Source: Ensifer sesbaniae (lineage in GTDB: Bacteria; Pseudomonadota; Alphaproteobacteria; Rhizobiales; Rhizobiaceae). From it: a stretch of DNA of 64,000 bases. The stretch covers positions 1,240,001 through 1,304,000 of the forward strand of contig NZ_JABEKU010000001.1 of the NCBI RefSeq assembly GCF_013283665.1, in the 5' to 3' direction. Below, piece by piece: positions 16,063 to 24,305 of this stretch. The position numbers and the translations under genes are program-made. Within the stretch, counting starts at the first letter, position 1. Every line of letters starts with the position of its first letter. Below the pieces are notes generated by a model. The model had not been told where the DNA came from. It searched no databases and worked only from the letters and a program-made list of their open reading frames with translations.

Positions 16063-18171
16063 TTATATCTTGCCGGCGACCTTGATCGCGAAGGCATATT
16101 CGAAGGCGATCTCTTCCAGCCGCTGGAAGCGTCCCGAGGCACCGCCGTGGCCGGCGTCCATATTGGTCTTCAGCAGAATGGGCTCGCTGCCGGTGGTCTT
16201 TTCGCGCAGCCGCGCTACCCATTTCGCCGGCTCCCAATAGGTGACGCGCGGATCGGTCAGGCCACCGAGCGCGAGGATCGCCGGGTAGGACTTTGCGTCG
16301 ACATTGTCGTAGGGCGAATAGCCGGCGATGATGTCGTAGAATTCACGGCTTTCGATCGGGTTGCCCCATTCCGGCCACTCCGGCGGGGTGAGTGGCAGGG
16401 TGTCGTCGAGCATGGTGTTGAGCACGTCGACGAAGGGCACGGCGGCGATGATGCCGGCGAACTTCTCCGGTGCCATGTTGGCGATCGCGCCCATCAGCAT
16501 CCCGCCGGCCGAGCCGCCCTCGGCGACGATCTTCGCGTAGGACGTGAACTTCTGTTGATTCAGATAGTCAGCGGCGGCGATGAAATCCTTGAAGGTGTTG
16601 GTCTTCTTGGCCATCTTGCCGTCTTCGTACCAGGCAAAGCCGCGATCCTTGCCGCCGCGGATATGGGCGATGGCATAGACGAAGCCGCGGTCGGCAAGCG
16701 ACAGGCAATTGGTGTTGAAGCCGGCCGGAATGGTGATGCCGTAAGCGCCGTAGCCGTAGAGCAGGCACGGCGCCGAGCCGTCGAGCGGCGTGTCCTTGCG
16801 GTAGAGCAACGTCACCGGTACCTCGGTGCCGTCCCAGGACGGGGCGAAGACGCGCCGGGTGACATAGTCGTCCGGGTTGTGGCCGGAGGGCACCTCCTGG
16901 GTCTTGAGCAGCGTGCGCTCGCGCGTCGCCATGTCGTAGTCGAAGAGCTGCGATGGCGTCGTCATCGACGAATAGGAGAAGCGGATGACGTTGGTGTCGT
17001 ATTCGGCGGCACCGGAAAGGCCGAGCGAATAGGCCTCTTCCGCAAAGGCGATCGCATGCTCTTCGCCGGTCTGCCGGTCGCGGATGACGATCTCCGGCAG
17101 GCCCTCGCGCCGCTGCAGCCAGACGAGATGGCGGGCATAGGCCATGTGGCTGAGGATGAGCGTTCCCGGCTTGTGCGGCACGACCTCGCGCCAGTTTTCC
17201 TTGCCCGGCGCATGGACCGGTGCCTCGACGATCTTGAAGTCCTTGGCGCCGTCGGCATTGGTCAGGATGTAGAAGACGTCGCCGCCTTCGGTCATCGAAT
17301 ATTCGAGCCCGGTCACGCGTTCGGCGACGAGCTTCGGTTCGGCCGTCAGGTCACTGGTCGAGAGCAGCCAGTATTCGCTGGTCTCGTGATCGTGGATGTC
17401 GATATAGATGAAATCGTCGAGCAGCGAACCGCCGACCGACATGAAGAAGCCCGGATCGTCCTCTTCGTAGACCAGCCGGTCGTCCGCCTGGCTGGTGCCG
17501 AGCACGTGATGGAAGATCTTCGACGGGCGATGGTTGTCGTCGAGCACGGTGTAGAAGAAGCTCTTGCCATCGGGCGCCCACGCGCCGCCGCCGCCGGTAT
17601 TCTCGATCACGTCGGCCAGATCTTGGCCGGTGGCGAGATCGCGGACCCTGAGCGTGAAGTATTCCGAGCCCTTGTCGTCGTAACCCCAGATGCCGAGGCT
17701 GTGGTCGGTCGAATGGTCGAGGCCGGCGAGGCGGAAATAGGCCTTGCCTTCCGCCTCCTTGTCGCCGTCGAGCAGCAGTTGCCGGATCGCCTCATCCTTG
17801 TGGTCGCCGTCGCGGGGAATGCGGAAGTAGCGCGGCTGCTCGCCGCCGGTGACATAGGCGTGGCCATAGGCAAACGGACCGTCCTTGACCGGTACCGAAC
17901 TGTCGTCTTCCTTGATCCGGCCGCGCATCTCGGCAAAAAGCGTCTTTTGCAGCGGCTTCGTGTCGTCCATGGCCGCGTTCATGTAGGCGTTTTCGGCTTC
18001 CAGATGCTTGCGGATTTCCGGGTCGAGGATCGAAGGATCCCGGAACATCGCCTGCCAATTGTCCGCGCGCAGCCAGGCGTAGTCGTCCGTGCGGGTAATG
18101 CCGTGGCGCGTATCGCTCACCGGCTTTTTCGCGCTGACGGGAGCTTTGGGGAGGTTGCTGAATACGGACAA
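16063..18171 (-). CDS. ptrB: oligopeptidase B (prolyl oligopeptidase family S9A)
   Basis: A 702-residue serine peptidase that cleaves short peptides after Arg or Lys in the cytoplasm. The N-terminal seven-bladed propeller filter is followed by an alpha/beta-hydrolase domain from about residue 440. The catalytic triad is Ser554 (EGGSAGGML), Asp640 (GLTDPRV) and His675 (DAGHGGASG). The length equals that of the E. coli enzyme (about 690). It stands alone, between a palindromic repeat and a 12-base inverted repeat. Confidence 0.94.
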   Translation of the reverse strand: MSVFSNLPKAPVSAKKPVSDTRHGITRTDDYAWLRADNWQAMFRDPSILDPEIRKHLEAENAYMNAAMDDTKPLQKTLFAEMRGRIKEDDSSVPVKDGPFAYGHAYVTGGEQPRYFRIPRDGDHKDEAIRQLLLDGDKEAEGKAYFRLAGLDHSTDHSLGIWGYDDKGSEYFTLRVRDLATGQDLADVIENTGGGGAWAPDGKSFFYTVLDDNHRPSKIFHHVLGTSQADDRLVYEEDDPGFFMSVGGSLLDDFIYIDIHDHETSEYWLLSTSDLTAEPKLVAERVTGLEYSMTEGGDVFYILTNADGAKDFKIVEAPVHAPGKENWREVVPHKPGTLILSHMAYARHLVWLQRREGLPEIVIRDRQTGEEHAIAFAEEAYSLGLSGAAEYDTNVIRFSYSSMTTPSQLFDYDMATRERTLLKTQEVPSGHNPDDYVTRRVFAPSWDGTEVPVTLLYRKDTPLDGSAPCLLYGYGAYGITIPAGFNTNCLSLADRGFVYAIAHIRGGKDRGFAWYEDGKMAKKTNTFKDFIAAADYLNQQKFTSYAKIVAEGGSAGGMLMGAIANMAPEKFAGIIAAVPFVDVLNTMLDDTLPLTPPEWPEWGNPIESREFYDIIAGYSPYDNVDAKSYPAILALGGLTDPRVTYWEPAKWVARLREKTTGSEPILLKTNMDAGHGGASGRFQRLEEIAFEYAFAIKVAGKI

Positions 18172-18274
18172 GATGCGTCTCCGGGATCGATGCGGCGGGA
18201 GACAATGAGATAGAGAGCCTGGCGATAGCGATCAAGCGCAAAGGCAGCAGCGGCCGACTGTTCGCCTGGGAATT

Positions 18275-18303
18275 GCCTTCTCCCCATGTCGTGGGGAGAA
18301 GGC
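18275..18303. repeat. perfect 12-base inverted repeat
   Basis: GCCTTCTCCCCA-TGTCG-TGGGGAGAAGGC lies between the tautomerase stop and the ptrB start. It is not followed by a U-run on either strand. It may be a stabilising or terminating hairpin for the GST operon, or a small dispersed repeat; no second copy was noticed here. Confidence 0.6.
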
Positions 18304-18311
18304 ATTTCCTC

Positions 18312-18524
18312 TTACGTCTGAGCCTTGATCTTTCGTCGATATTCCTCGACCGGCAATCCCCCGATGCCCGAGTCTTCGCGCGCCACTTCGTCGATGACGA
18401 CGAAGGTGGTGGCCGGGTTCTTGTCGAGAACGGTGGCAAGCAGGTCGGTGACGCCCTTGATCAGGGCCGCCTTCTGTTCGGCCGTTGCACCTTCTCGGGT
18501 GATCTTTATGTTCACATACGGCAT
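18312..18524 (-). CDS. 4-oxalocrotonate tautomerase family protein
   Basis: A 70-residue small tautomerase. Pro2, the catalytic base once the initiator Met is removed, is followed by YVNIKITREGATAEQKAALI, as in the family; TTFVVIDEVAREDSGIGG gives the C-terminal strand. It normally forms a hexamer. It is the last gene of a three-gene unit with GST and an NTF2-like protein, 10 bases after the latter. The substrate is unknown; the context suggests processing of electrophilic or aromatic compounds. Confidence 0.88.
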   Translation of the reverse strand: MPYVNIKITREGATAEQKAALIKGVTDLLATVLDKNPATTFVVIDEVAREDSGIGGLPVEEYRRKIKAQT

Positions 18525-18534
18525 GTGGCCTCCC

Positions 18535-18930
18535 TTATTGCACGGGTTTGATGTCGTAGTGGAAGACCTTGGCGATGATCTGCCATCGGCCGTCTACGTA
18601 GACGAGAGACAGCAGGTCGATAAAAGCCTTGTCGCCGATGGCGCATTGCACTTTCGCGAGCGCCGTCACCGGCCCTGCGAATTCGATCGAAAGGATACGG
18701 TCGGCGCGCTCCTCGCCACGGCTGGCCGGCGAAGGGCGTCCGTCGACGATCGAAAAGTACCTGTCCATGTCAAGCTCGAGCAGGATATCGTCCGTTGCCG
18801 TGGCGTAGAGCGCCTTCGGATGGAAGACCCGTCGGAGAATGCTCGTGTCGCTCCGGTGGAGTCCGTCGAAGTAGTGGTAAAGCACCTCGACGACGGCGGC
18901 GAATTGGGGATCGGTCGACGGGCCGCTCAT
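18535..18930 (-). CDS. NTF2-like protein (lumazine-binding-like fold)
   Basis: A 131-residue protein with the NTF2-like cone-fold pattern: an N-terminal helix pair (AAVVEVLYHYFDGLHRSDTS), then LRRVFHPKALYAT and a C-terminal YVDGRWQIIAKVFHYD. The fold occurs in isomerases, dehydratases and ligand carriers; no catalytic residue can be assigned. The ATG overlaps the GST stop by four bases, so translation is coupled. It belongs to the GST/tautomerase unit. Confidence 0.78.
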   Translation of the reverse strand: MSGPSTDPQFAAVVEVLYHYFDGLHRSDTSILRRVFHPKALYATATDDILLELDMDRYFSIVDGRPSPASRGEERADRILSIEFAGPVTALAKVQCAIGDKAFIDLLSLVYVDGRWQIIAKVFHYDIKPVQ

Positions 18931-19541
18931 GCCGCGATCAGCCCTTCACTCTGCATGGCGGCACGCACTGCCGGCCGTTCGCCGATCCGTTGCATATAGG
19001 CTTCAAGATGCGGCCAGGGGGCGAGGGAGATGCCGGTGGTGCCGCTCCAGTTGACGACGGTGAAGAGATAGGCATCGGCGACCGAAAATTCCGCACCGAG
19101 CAGATAGCGGCGCCCGTCGGCGAGCAGGCTTTCGATATTGCCGAAGCGTTTGGCCACTTGCTCCTTTGCTGCCTCCTTTGCCTCAGCGCCTGCCGCGCCG
19201 TTGAACAGCGGCGAGAACGCCTTGTGCAGTTCGGACGAGATGAAGTTCAGCTGTTCCTGCAGGCGGGTGCGCTCCAGCGTGCCGTTAGCCGGCGCAAGCT
19301 TTGCCTCCGGAAAGCGGTCGGCGATGTATTGCACCACGGCCGCACCCTCGGTGACGACATCGCCGCTCTCCAGCACCAGGGCCGGTACATAGCCCTTGGG
19401 GTTGATTGCCTTGAAATCGGCTCCGGCTTCCGTGAGATGCGTCTTCGTATCGACCCTGACGATCTCGAAGTCGGCGCCGGCTTCGCGCAGGCTGATATGA
19501 GGGGAAAGCGAGCAAGCGCCGGGGGCGTAATAGAGCTTCAT
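18927..19541 (-). CDS. glutathione S-transferase, beta class
   Basis: A 204-residue enzyme that conjugates glutathione to electrophiles or binds them. The thioredoxin-like N-terminal domain contains Cys10 in YYAPGACSLSPHI, the beta-class active-site cysteine, and the cis-Pro in GYVPALVLESG. The all-helical C-terminal domain follows (SVADAYLFTVVNWS). I start at MKLYYAPG (19541). It is the first gene of the unit with the NTF2-like and tautomerase genes, and is divergent from an HxlR regulator with a shared operator region. Confidence 0.92.
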   Translation of the reverse strand: MKLYYAPGACSLSPHISLREAGADFEIVRVDTKTHLTEAGADFKAINPKGYVPALVLESGDVVTEGAAVVQYIADRFPEAKLAPANGTLERTRLQEQLNFISSELHKAFSPLFNGAAGAEAKEAAKEQVAKRFGNIESLLADGRRYLLGAEFSVADAYLFTVVNWSGTTGISLAPWPHLEAYMQRIGERPAVRAAMQSEGLIAA

Positions 19542-19602
19542 GAGCAAGTTCCTTCCTGAAATGACTGCCCCTTGTCGGGGACGGCGGAACCTAAGCGGAA
19601 GC

Positions 19603-19637
19603 GATAACCTTTGTATATTAGATAACCTTATGTTACC
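19603..19637. promoter_or_regulatory. probable HxlR operator between GST and hxlR
   Basis: GATAACCTT occurs twice, 18 bases apart (19603 and 19621). The second copy belongs to the palindrome GATAAC-CTTAT-GTTACC (19621-19637). It sits in the 137-base divergent promoter region; HxlR proteins commonly bind GTAAC-type palindromes. Confidence 0.5.
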
Positions 19638-19678
19638 TCCTTTTCCGGTTTCCCGTCGGTAACTGGAAAATTTTGTCG

Positions 19679-20086
19679 ATGAGCTTGAAAATTCGGAAAA
19701 ATCGGGCCCCGGCCCTGCCGCCCAGTTGCCCGGTGGGCGAGTGCATGGTGCTGCTCGGCGGCGCCTGGACGCCGAACATCCTCTGGTCCTTGAGCGCAGG
19801 CCCGCGCCGCTTCAGCGAGCTCAGGATCGACGTTCCCGGCATTTCGGCAAAAGTCCTGAGCACACGGTTGAAGGAGCTCGAGGAGAAGGGGGCGATCGAC
19901 CGGCGGATTGTCCCGACGTCGCCGCCCTCGGTGGAATACAGCCTCAGCGATCTCGGCCAGGAGTTCATTCCAGCAATCCACGCCATCGTCGAGGTCGGCT
20001 ACCGGCTGAAGCAGCGGCGTGCGGCCGAACAGTTGCCTGCCGAAGCCGCGGCGCCAAGTGCCGCACCCGCTACCGGTGGCGCGTGA
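19679..20086 (+). CDS. HxlR family regulator
   Basis: A 135-residue winged-helix regulator. CPVGECMVLLGGAWTPNILW at the N-terminus contains the cysteine that senses quinones or other electrophiles in relatives such as YodB. GISAKVLSTRLKELEEKGAI is the recognition region and VEYSLSDLGQEF the wing. The C-terminus is Ala/Pro-rich. I use the ATG at 19679 rather than the upstream TTG. It probably represses the divergent GST operon until electrophile stress. Confidence 0.88.
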   Translation: MSLKIRKNRAPALPPSCPVGECMVLLGGAWTPNILWSLSAGPRRFSELRIDVPGISAKVLSTRLKELEEKGAIDRRIVPTSPPSVEYSLSDLGQEFIPAIHAIVEVGYRLKQRRAAEQLPAEAAAPSAAPATGGA

Positions 20087-20089
20087 AAG

Positions 20090-21022
20090 CTACCAACGCC
20101 CTTTCAGCGATTGCGCGGCGTGCTCGATGAATGCCCGGACCTTCGGGGTTTCCGCCTGGCGGTCGGCAAAGCAGGCATAGAAGTCGAAGGGCTCGTGGTC
20201 GGTGTTGGCCACCCCCTCGCGTGGAAGGCCGCCGAACAGCGGCACGAGCTGACCGCGCTCGATCAGCGGCGCTGCGATGAAGGCGCCGAGCCGCGCGATG
20301 CCGGCGCCGGCGATCGCCATTTCCGCCAGCGTATCGATGTCGTTGCTGACGATCGTCGCTTTCAGTTCCGGCTCGAAGCGCAGGCCGTCGCGGGTGAATG
20401 CCCAGCGAAAGATGCGCCCATGCCCGGCATAGCGATAGACGAGGCAATCGTGGTGGATGAGGTCTTCCGGCCGTTGCGGACGGCCACGTCGCTCCAGATA
20501 GGACGGCGCCGCGCAGATCATCATCGGCACTGACGCAAGTTTGCGCGCGATCAGGCCCGGTTCCAATTGCAGGCCGAAACGCACGCTGATGTCGATACCT
20601 TCGCCGATATGGTCGATCTCGCGGTCGGTGACGACGAGTTCGATCGAAACATCCGGATACTTTGCAGCGAAGGACGGCACCAATGGCGACACCACATGGC
20701 GACCGAAGGCGACGGAGGAGGCGATCTTAAGCGAGCCACGCGGCTCGGCGTTGAGCGCGGAGACGGCCGCTGCGGCGAGTTCCAGCTCATGAACGACGCC
20801 GCGTACCCGCTCGTAATAGAGCCGGCCGCTCTCGGTGAGACCGAGCTGGCGTGTGGTTCGGCTGAGAAGCCGGCTGCCGAGCGTTCGCTCCAGGCGCGCG
20901 ATGTTCTGGCTTGCCGAGGCCGGGGTGATCCCGAGCTTACGCGCGGCCGCGGCGATGCTGCCTTCCTCGACGCTTCTGACGAAACTCTCCACTCCGCGCA
21001 ACGTGTCCATAAGCCCATCCAT
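20090..21022 (-). CDS. LysR family transcriptional regulator
   Basis: A 310-residue regulator. The helix-turn-helix is at residues 8-65 (FVRSVEEGSIAAAARKLGIT, PASASQNIARLERTLGSRLL), and the effector domain from about 90 has the typical GSLKIASS and VVTDREIDHIGEGIDISVRF segments. A second ATG four codons in is an alternative start. It is divergent from a DUF2798 gene across 136 bases and may control it. The effector is unknown. Confidence 0.9.
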   Translation of the reverse strand: MDGLMDTLRGVESFVRSVEEGSIAAAARKLGITPASASQNIARLERTLGSRLLSRTTRQLGLTESGRLYYERVRGVVHELELAAAAVSALNAEPRGSLKIASSVAFGRHVVSPLVPSFAAKYPDVSIELVVTDREIDHIGEGIDISVRFGLQLEPGLIARKLASVPMMICAAPSYLERRGRPQRPEDLIHHDCLVYRYAGHGRIFRWAFTRDGLRFEPELKATIVSNDIDTLAEMAIAGAGIARLGAFIAAPLIERGQLVPLFGGLPREGVANTDHEPFDFYACFADRQAETPKVRAFIEHAAQSLKGRW

Positions 21023-21158
21023 CGAATGCTTGCGTCTATTCGATAGTTTTGCCTATTTCTGAAGGAAGCTGCAATGGCCTACTTCGCTAATCCGCTATCC
21101 GTATAGTGCGCTCCGAAGCGAGGGGATGGTCCTCTCGGTCATCTCGGGAGAGCTTCTG

Positions 21159-21431
21159 ATGGAAGATACCCTATCGGCTCCGCGGATCGCGCGTCGCCGC
21201 AAGCTGCCGCCCCGGGCGGCGCCCGTCGCCTTTGCCTTCTTCATGTCGGCGATCATGGCGTTTCTGATGTGCTGCGTCATCGTCGGCGCCAATACGGGGA
21301 TTGATGCCGGCTATCCGGCCCGCGTGCTCAATTCCTACAGCTTGGCGATGCCCGTCGCCTTCATCTGCGTGCTGCTCGTGCGGCCGCTGGTTGCCAGGCT
21401 CGTCGGCGTCGTCTGCCACCTGCCCGGCTGA
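21159..21431 (+). CDS. DUF2798 family two-helix membrane protein
   Basis: A 90-residue protein with two hydrophobic helices, about residues 22-44 (PVAFAFFMSAIMAFLMCCVI) and 62-80 (SLAMPVAFICVLLVRPL). This is the DUF2798 pattern. Function is unknown. GGGAGAG seven bases before the ATG at 21159 decides the start; an in-frame ATG at 21126 has no such site. It is divergent from the LysR gene. A perfect eight-base hairpin follows the stop. Confidence 0.78.
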   Translation: MEDTLSAPRIARRRKLPPRAAPVAFAFFMSAIMAFLMCCVIVGANTGIDAGYPARVLNSYSLAMPVAFICVLLVRPLVARLVGVVCHLPG

Positions 21432-21440
21432 GCAAAGCAC

Positions 21441-21460
21441 CGTCCCGGAAAGCCGGGACG
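21441..21460. terminator. hairpin after the DUF2798 gene
   Basis: CGTCCCGG-AAAG-CCGGGACG is a perfect eight-base stem ten bases after the stop. No U-run follows, so it is a possible but unproven terminator between convergent units. Confidence 0.4.
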
Positions 21461-21560
21461 GGCAGTCCTATGTATCGCGGATCGGATGAAGCGGCCGCCC
21501 GAAGCGGCTGCGGCCGGCGCGTTGCCGCAAACTCCATTCGTCTGCGGTCCGGGAGAGAGG

Positions 21561-22424
21561 TCAGGCGACCAGCTTGAGGCCGATGCCCCAGGGGTCGATG
21601 AGGCTGTAGCCATCGCCGGCGCGGCTGACCGGAATTTCCAGCGCATCGAGCTTGACCAGCGCCGCCGTGCGTTCCGCCGGGTCCTTGTACTGGATCGTGT
21701 AGTCCGAAAGCCCGGTCATGTGGCCTTCGCGCTTCGGGGCGCCGCGCGAATTCCAGATATTGGCGGCGACGTGGTGATGGTACTTGCCCGAGCCGAAGAA
21801 GCTGGCGCCCGGATAGCGGGCCATCAGCCCGAGACCCAATACGTCGCGGAAGAAGGCATCGGCCTGAGGAATATCGGAGACCTGCAGGTGGATATGGCCG
21901 ATGGCGGTTCCATCGGCCATGCCGTCCCAGTCGCCCTTGGGCGCTTCATCGTAGAGTGCCTGCAGATTGAGCGGCAGCGTGTCCATGCCGACGGTGCCGT
22001 CGGGCTTGAAGCTCCACTCGGAGCGTGGCCGGTCACGATAGACCTCGATGCCGTTGCCTTCGGGGTCGGCGAGATAGATGGCTTCGCTGACCAGGTGGTC
22101 GGAGGCGCCCTGCAGCCGGATGTTGTTGTGCGCGGCGTGGGCCAGCCAGCGAGCGAGTTCTTCGCGGCTCGGTACGAGAAAGGCGTTGTGGAAGAGACCC
22201 GGCGCATTGCGGGGTGCCCTGGCGGCGTTGCCTTCGGTCGTCAGGCTGAGGAGCGGACGGCCGGCAACGCCGAGTGTCTCGCCGCTCTTGCTCGTTTCGA
22301 TCGGCTTCAAACCGATGATCTTCTGGTACCAGGCCGAAACGACGGGCAGATCCTGGACGACCAGGTGTGCGCAGTCGACATGCGCCGGCATGGCAATGGC
22401 GTGGTCGGTCGGGATAGCTGTCAA
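21561..22424 (-). CDS. VOC superfamily protein, catechol 2,3-dioxygenase-like
   Basis: A 287-residue protein of two vicinal-oxygen-chelate modules (about residues 15-135 and 170-285). Potential metal ligands in the first module are AHLVVQD and GNGIEVYRD; in the second, IGHIHLQVSD and KYHHHVAANIW. The second module ends in PWGIGLKLVA, where extradiol enzymes carry a Glu, so dioxygenase activity is not assured. The start is a TTG at 22424, preceded at six bases by GAGGAGG; the frame is open much further upstream but without coding character. Confidence 0.85.
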   Translation of the reverse strand: MTAIPTDHAIAMPAHVDCAHLVVQDLPVVSAWYQKIIGLKPIETSKSGETLGVAGRPLLSLTTEGNAARAPRNAPGLFHNAFLVPSREELARWLAHAAHNNIRLQGASDHLVSEAIYLADPEGNGIEVYRDRPRSEWSFKPDGTVGMDTLPLNLQALYDEAPKGDWDGMADGTAIGHIHLQVSDIPQADAFFRDVLGLGLMARYPGASFFGSGKYHHHVAANIWNSRGAPKREGHMTGLSDYTIQYKDPAERTAALVKLDALEIPVSRAGDGYSLIDPWGIGLKLVA

Positions 22425-22620
22425 ATCTGCCTCCTCGGGCGTCGAACTGCAGCCGGTCTGCCGGCCCAGTTGCGTTGAAACTGTTGCCCGGAATATGGGC
22501 CGGCGCGTCCGTTCACGGAAGCCCGTCAGTCGCTTGATGTTGTGTTCGATGAGCGTTGACAGTGGTTGCCGTCGCCCTACCTCCATTTGAGTAGGGTCAC
22601 GCGAGCGCGGCGCTTTCGAT

Positions 22621-22634
22621 TTGATTTCAATCAA
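22621..22634. promoter_or_regulatory. FixK/FNR box upstream of usp-dksA
   Basis: TTGATTTCAATCAA matches the anaerobox consensus TTGAT-N4-ATCAA at every defined position. Its centre is about 101 bases upstream of the universal stress protein start, compatible with activation near -41 of a transcript with a leader of about 60 bases. Confidence 0.7.
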
Positions 22635-22728
22635 AGCCGGGAAAGCGGTCGGGGCGCAATCTCCAGACGAGGGATTCGCCCGCCACATCCGGTGCGGCGA
22701 TCCGTGAGGGCAACAGAAGGAGTGCAGC

Positions 22729-23151
22729 ATGTACAAGAAGATCATCGTCCCGATTGCCATGGACCAGCTCGAGCACGGTGAATCTGTGCTGGGCATTGCC
22801 GAGAAGCTGATTGACGAAGGGGGCGAGATTGTTCTGCTCAATGTCGTTGAGGATCTGAACGCCTATGCGCAGGGCTACATGATCGTCGATTTCCCGCTGG
22901 AGATGGTCGAGGAGTCCCGCAAGCAGGCAAAGAAGACGCTCGAGGACATGAAGACCAAGCACGGGATCAGCGGGCGTGTCGAAATTCGCACCGGCGGCGC
23001 TGCTGGCACCATCAACGCCTTCGCGAGCGAAGAGAATGCCGATTTGGTGATCATCGCCTCCCACCGGCCGGGTCTGATTGATTACTTCATCGGCTCGACC
23101 GCCAGCCGCGTGGTCAGCCATTGCCCCTGCGCCGTACTCGTCGACCGGTAA
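22729..23151 (+). CDS. universal stress protein (UspF/G-like)
   Basis: A 140-residue Usp domain. KKIIVPIAMD opens the domain, VLLNVVEDLNAY follows, and the nucleotide region near the C-terminus reads IIASHRPGLIDYFIGSTASR, resembling ATP-binding UspF/UspG. These small proteins help survival in growth arrest or low oxygen. AAGGAG lies eight bases upstream. The FixK/FNR box at 22621 suggests microoxic induction. A DksA-like gene follows after 62 bases in the same direction. Confidence 0.92.
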   Translation: MYKKIIVPIAMDQLEHGESVLGIAEKLIDEGGEIVLLNVVEDLNAYAQGYMIVDFPLEMVEESRKQAKKTLEDMKTKHGISGRVEIRTGGAAGTINAFASEENADLVIIASHRPGLIDYFIGSTASRVVSHCPCAVLVDR

Positions 23152-23213
23152 TCTGCCAACAATAAGAGCGGCTGCGGCGCGATCTTGCGCCGCCACCGCC
23201 GAGGAGTCTTCAG

Positions 23214-23558
23214 ATGGACAAGTTTGCGCTTGACGATTTTCGCAGCCGCCTCACTCACCGCAAGGAGGAGCTGCAGGGGCGACTGGTCAAGATCGAGCAC
23301 GATCTCGATCAGCCCATGAACGCCGATGTACCGGATCGCGTGACCGAGCGGGAAGACGATGAGGTTCTGGAGGGCCTCGGTCTTGCCGGCCAGGAAGAGA
23401 TCCGCGCGATCGATGCGGCCCTCGACCGGATCGCCGCCGGCACCTTCGGCACCTGCGTCCGCTGCGGCCTGCCGATTTCGTCAGCGCGCCTGCAGGCCGT
23501 GCCCCATGCGCCGCTCTGTCAGGAATGTGCGGCGGAAGTTACCCGCGGTGCAAGATGA
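23214..23558 (+). CDS. TraR/DksA family zinc-finger protein
   Basis: A 114-residue protein. The N-terminal coiled coil is at about residues 5-35, an acidic tip-like region (REDDEVLEGLGLAGQEEIRA) is in the middle, and the four-cysteine zinc finger is CVRCG...CQEC at the C-terminus. DksA relatives bind the RNA polymerase secondary channel; whether this short form does is unknown. It probably forms an operon with the preceding usp gene under the FixK/FNR box. GAGGAG precedes the ATG. Confidence 0.88.
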   Translation: MDKFALDDFRSRLTHRKEELQGRLVKIEHDLDQPMNADVPDRVTEREDDEVLEGLGLAGQEEIRAIDAALDRIAAGTFGTCVRCGLPISSARLQAVPHAPLCQECAAEVTRGAR

Positions 23559-23602
23559 TCCATCGAACGATCGCCGCGCCAGCGGCGGCGAACTTCCGAT
23601 CG

Positions 23603-24058
23603 TCATCTTAGTTCCAGCTTCAGTCTCGGCAGAAAGCGTCCCGGGATGACGGTCGATGCGATGACGGCGTCATCGACGGCGCCCATGTGGCGATAGAAAT
23701 CGGCAGCGCCCGGGTCGGCGTCGATCGTCATGACCGTGGCGCCACGGTTGATCGCCGCCTCGACACACCAGTCGAAAAGGCTTCGGCCAATGCCGGCGGC
23801 GCGGGCGTCCGGCTCGATGAAGAGCTTGTCGAGTTCGGCGATCTGGCCATGGGAGCGAACCTGCGCCAGACCGAGGATCCGTTCACCATCGACGGCGATC
23901 TGCAGATCGGAAACCTTCCAGTCTTCGGCCGTCAGCGTCAACGCCGGACGACACGCCTCCAGGAAGGCGGCGTCGTATCCCCATACGGCTTTCGACCGCA
24001 GGCAGAGGTCGCTGAGCGCGGCCGCCAGTTGCGGCTGCGGGGTGCGTAAGATTGGCAT
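23603..24058 (-). CDS. GNAT family N-acetyltransferase
   Basis: A 151-residue acetyltransferase. KLFIEPDARAAGIGRSLFDW is the acetyl-CoA binding motif A, and DADPGAADFYRHMGA is motif B. The start at 24058 (MPILRTPQ) is preceded by GGGAGGAGG, whereas the open frame upstream has no such site. The substrate is unknown. It is convergent with the dksA-like gene. Confidence 0.87.
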   Translation of the reverse strand: MPILRTPQPQLAAALSDLCLRSKAVWGYDAAFLEACRPALTLTAEDWKVSDLQIAVDGERILGLAQVRSHGQIAELDKLFIEPDARAAGIGRSLFDWCVEAAINRGATVMTIDADPGAADFYRHMGAVDDAVIASTVIPGRFLPRLKLELR

Positions 24059-24305
24059 CGTCCTCCTCCCGATCGGCACGTCATCCTGCGCGCCCCATGT
24101 GGTCGTGGCCGGGCCTGCAAACAAGGTCCCATGCACTTCGCAAACATGTCATTCGATTGTTGTAATGCGTTGCAAAAGTTGATGCTTTCGCCACGCCACC
24201 CTACCTTTGCGGCAGCTCGGGGCTGTGGCAGGATGACGATGGCGGCGCCACAGCGACGGGGCGCACGGCAGGAAAGAGGGACAGAGACCCGGGGAGAGGG
24301 ACTGC

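Noticed and set aside
15982-18213. 743-codon plus-strand open frame opposite oligopeptidase B
   Set aside because: Antisense shadow of ptrB, with the Arg/Val/Gly-rich composition usual for such frames and no ribosome binding site.
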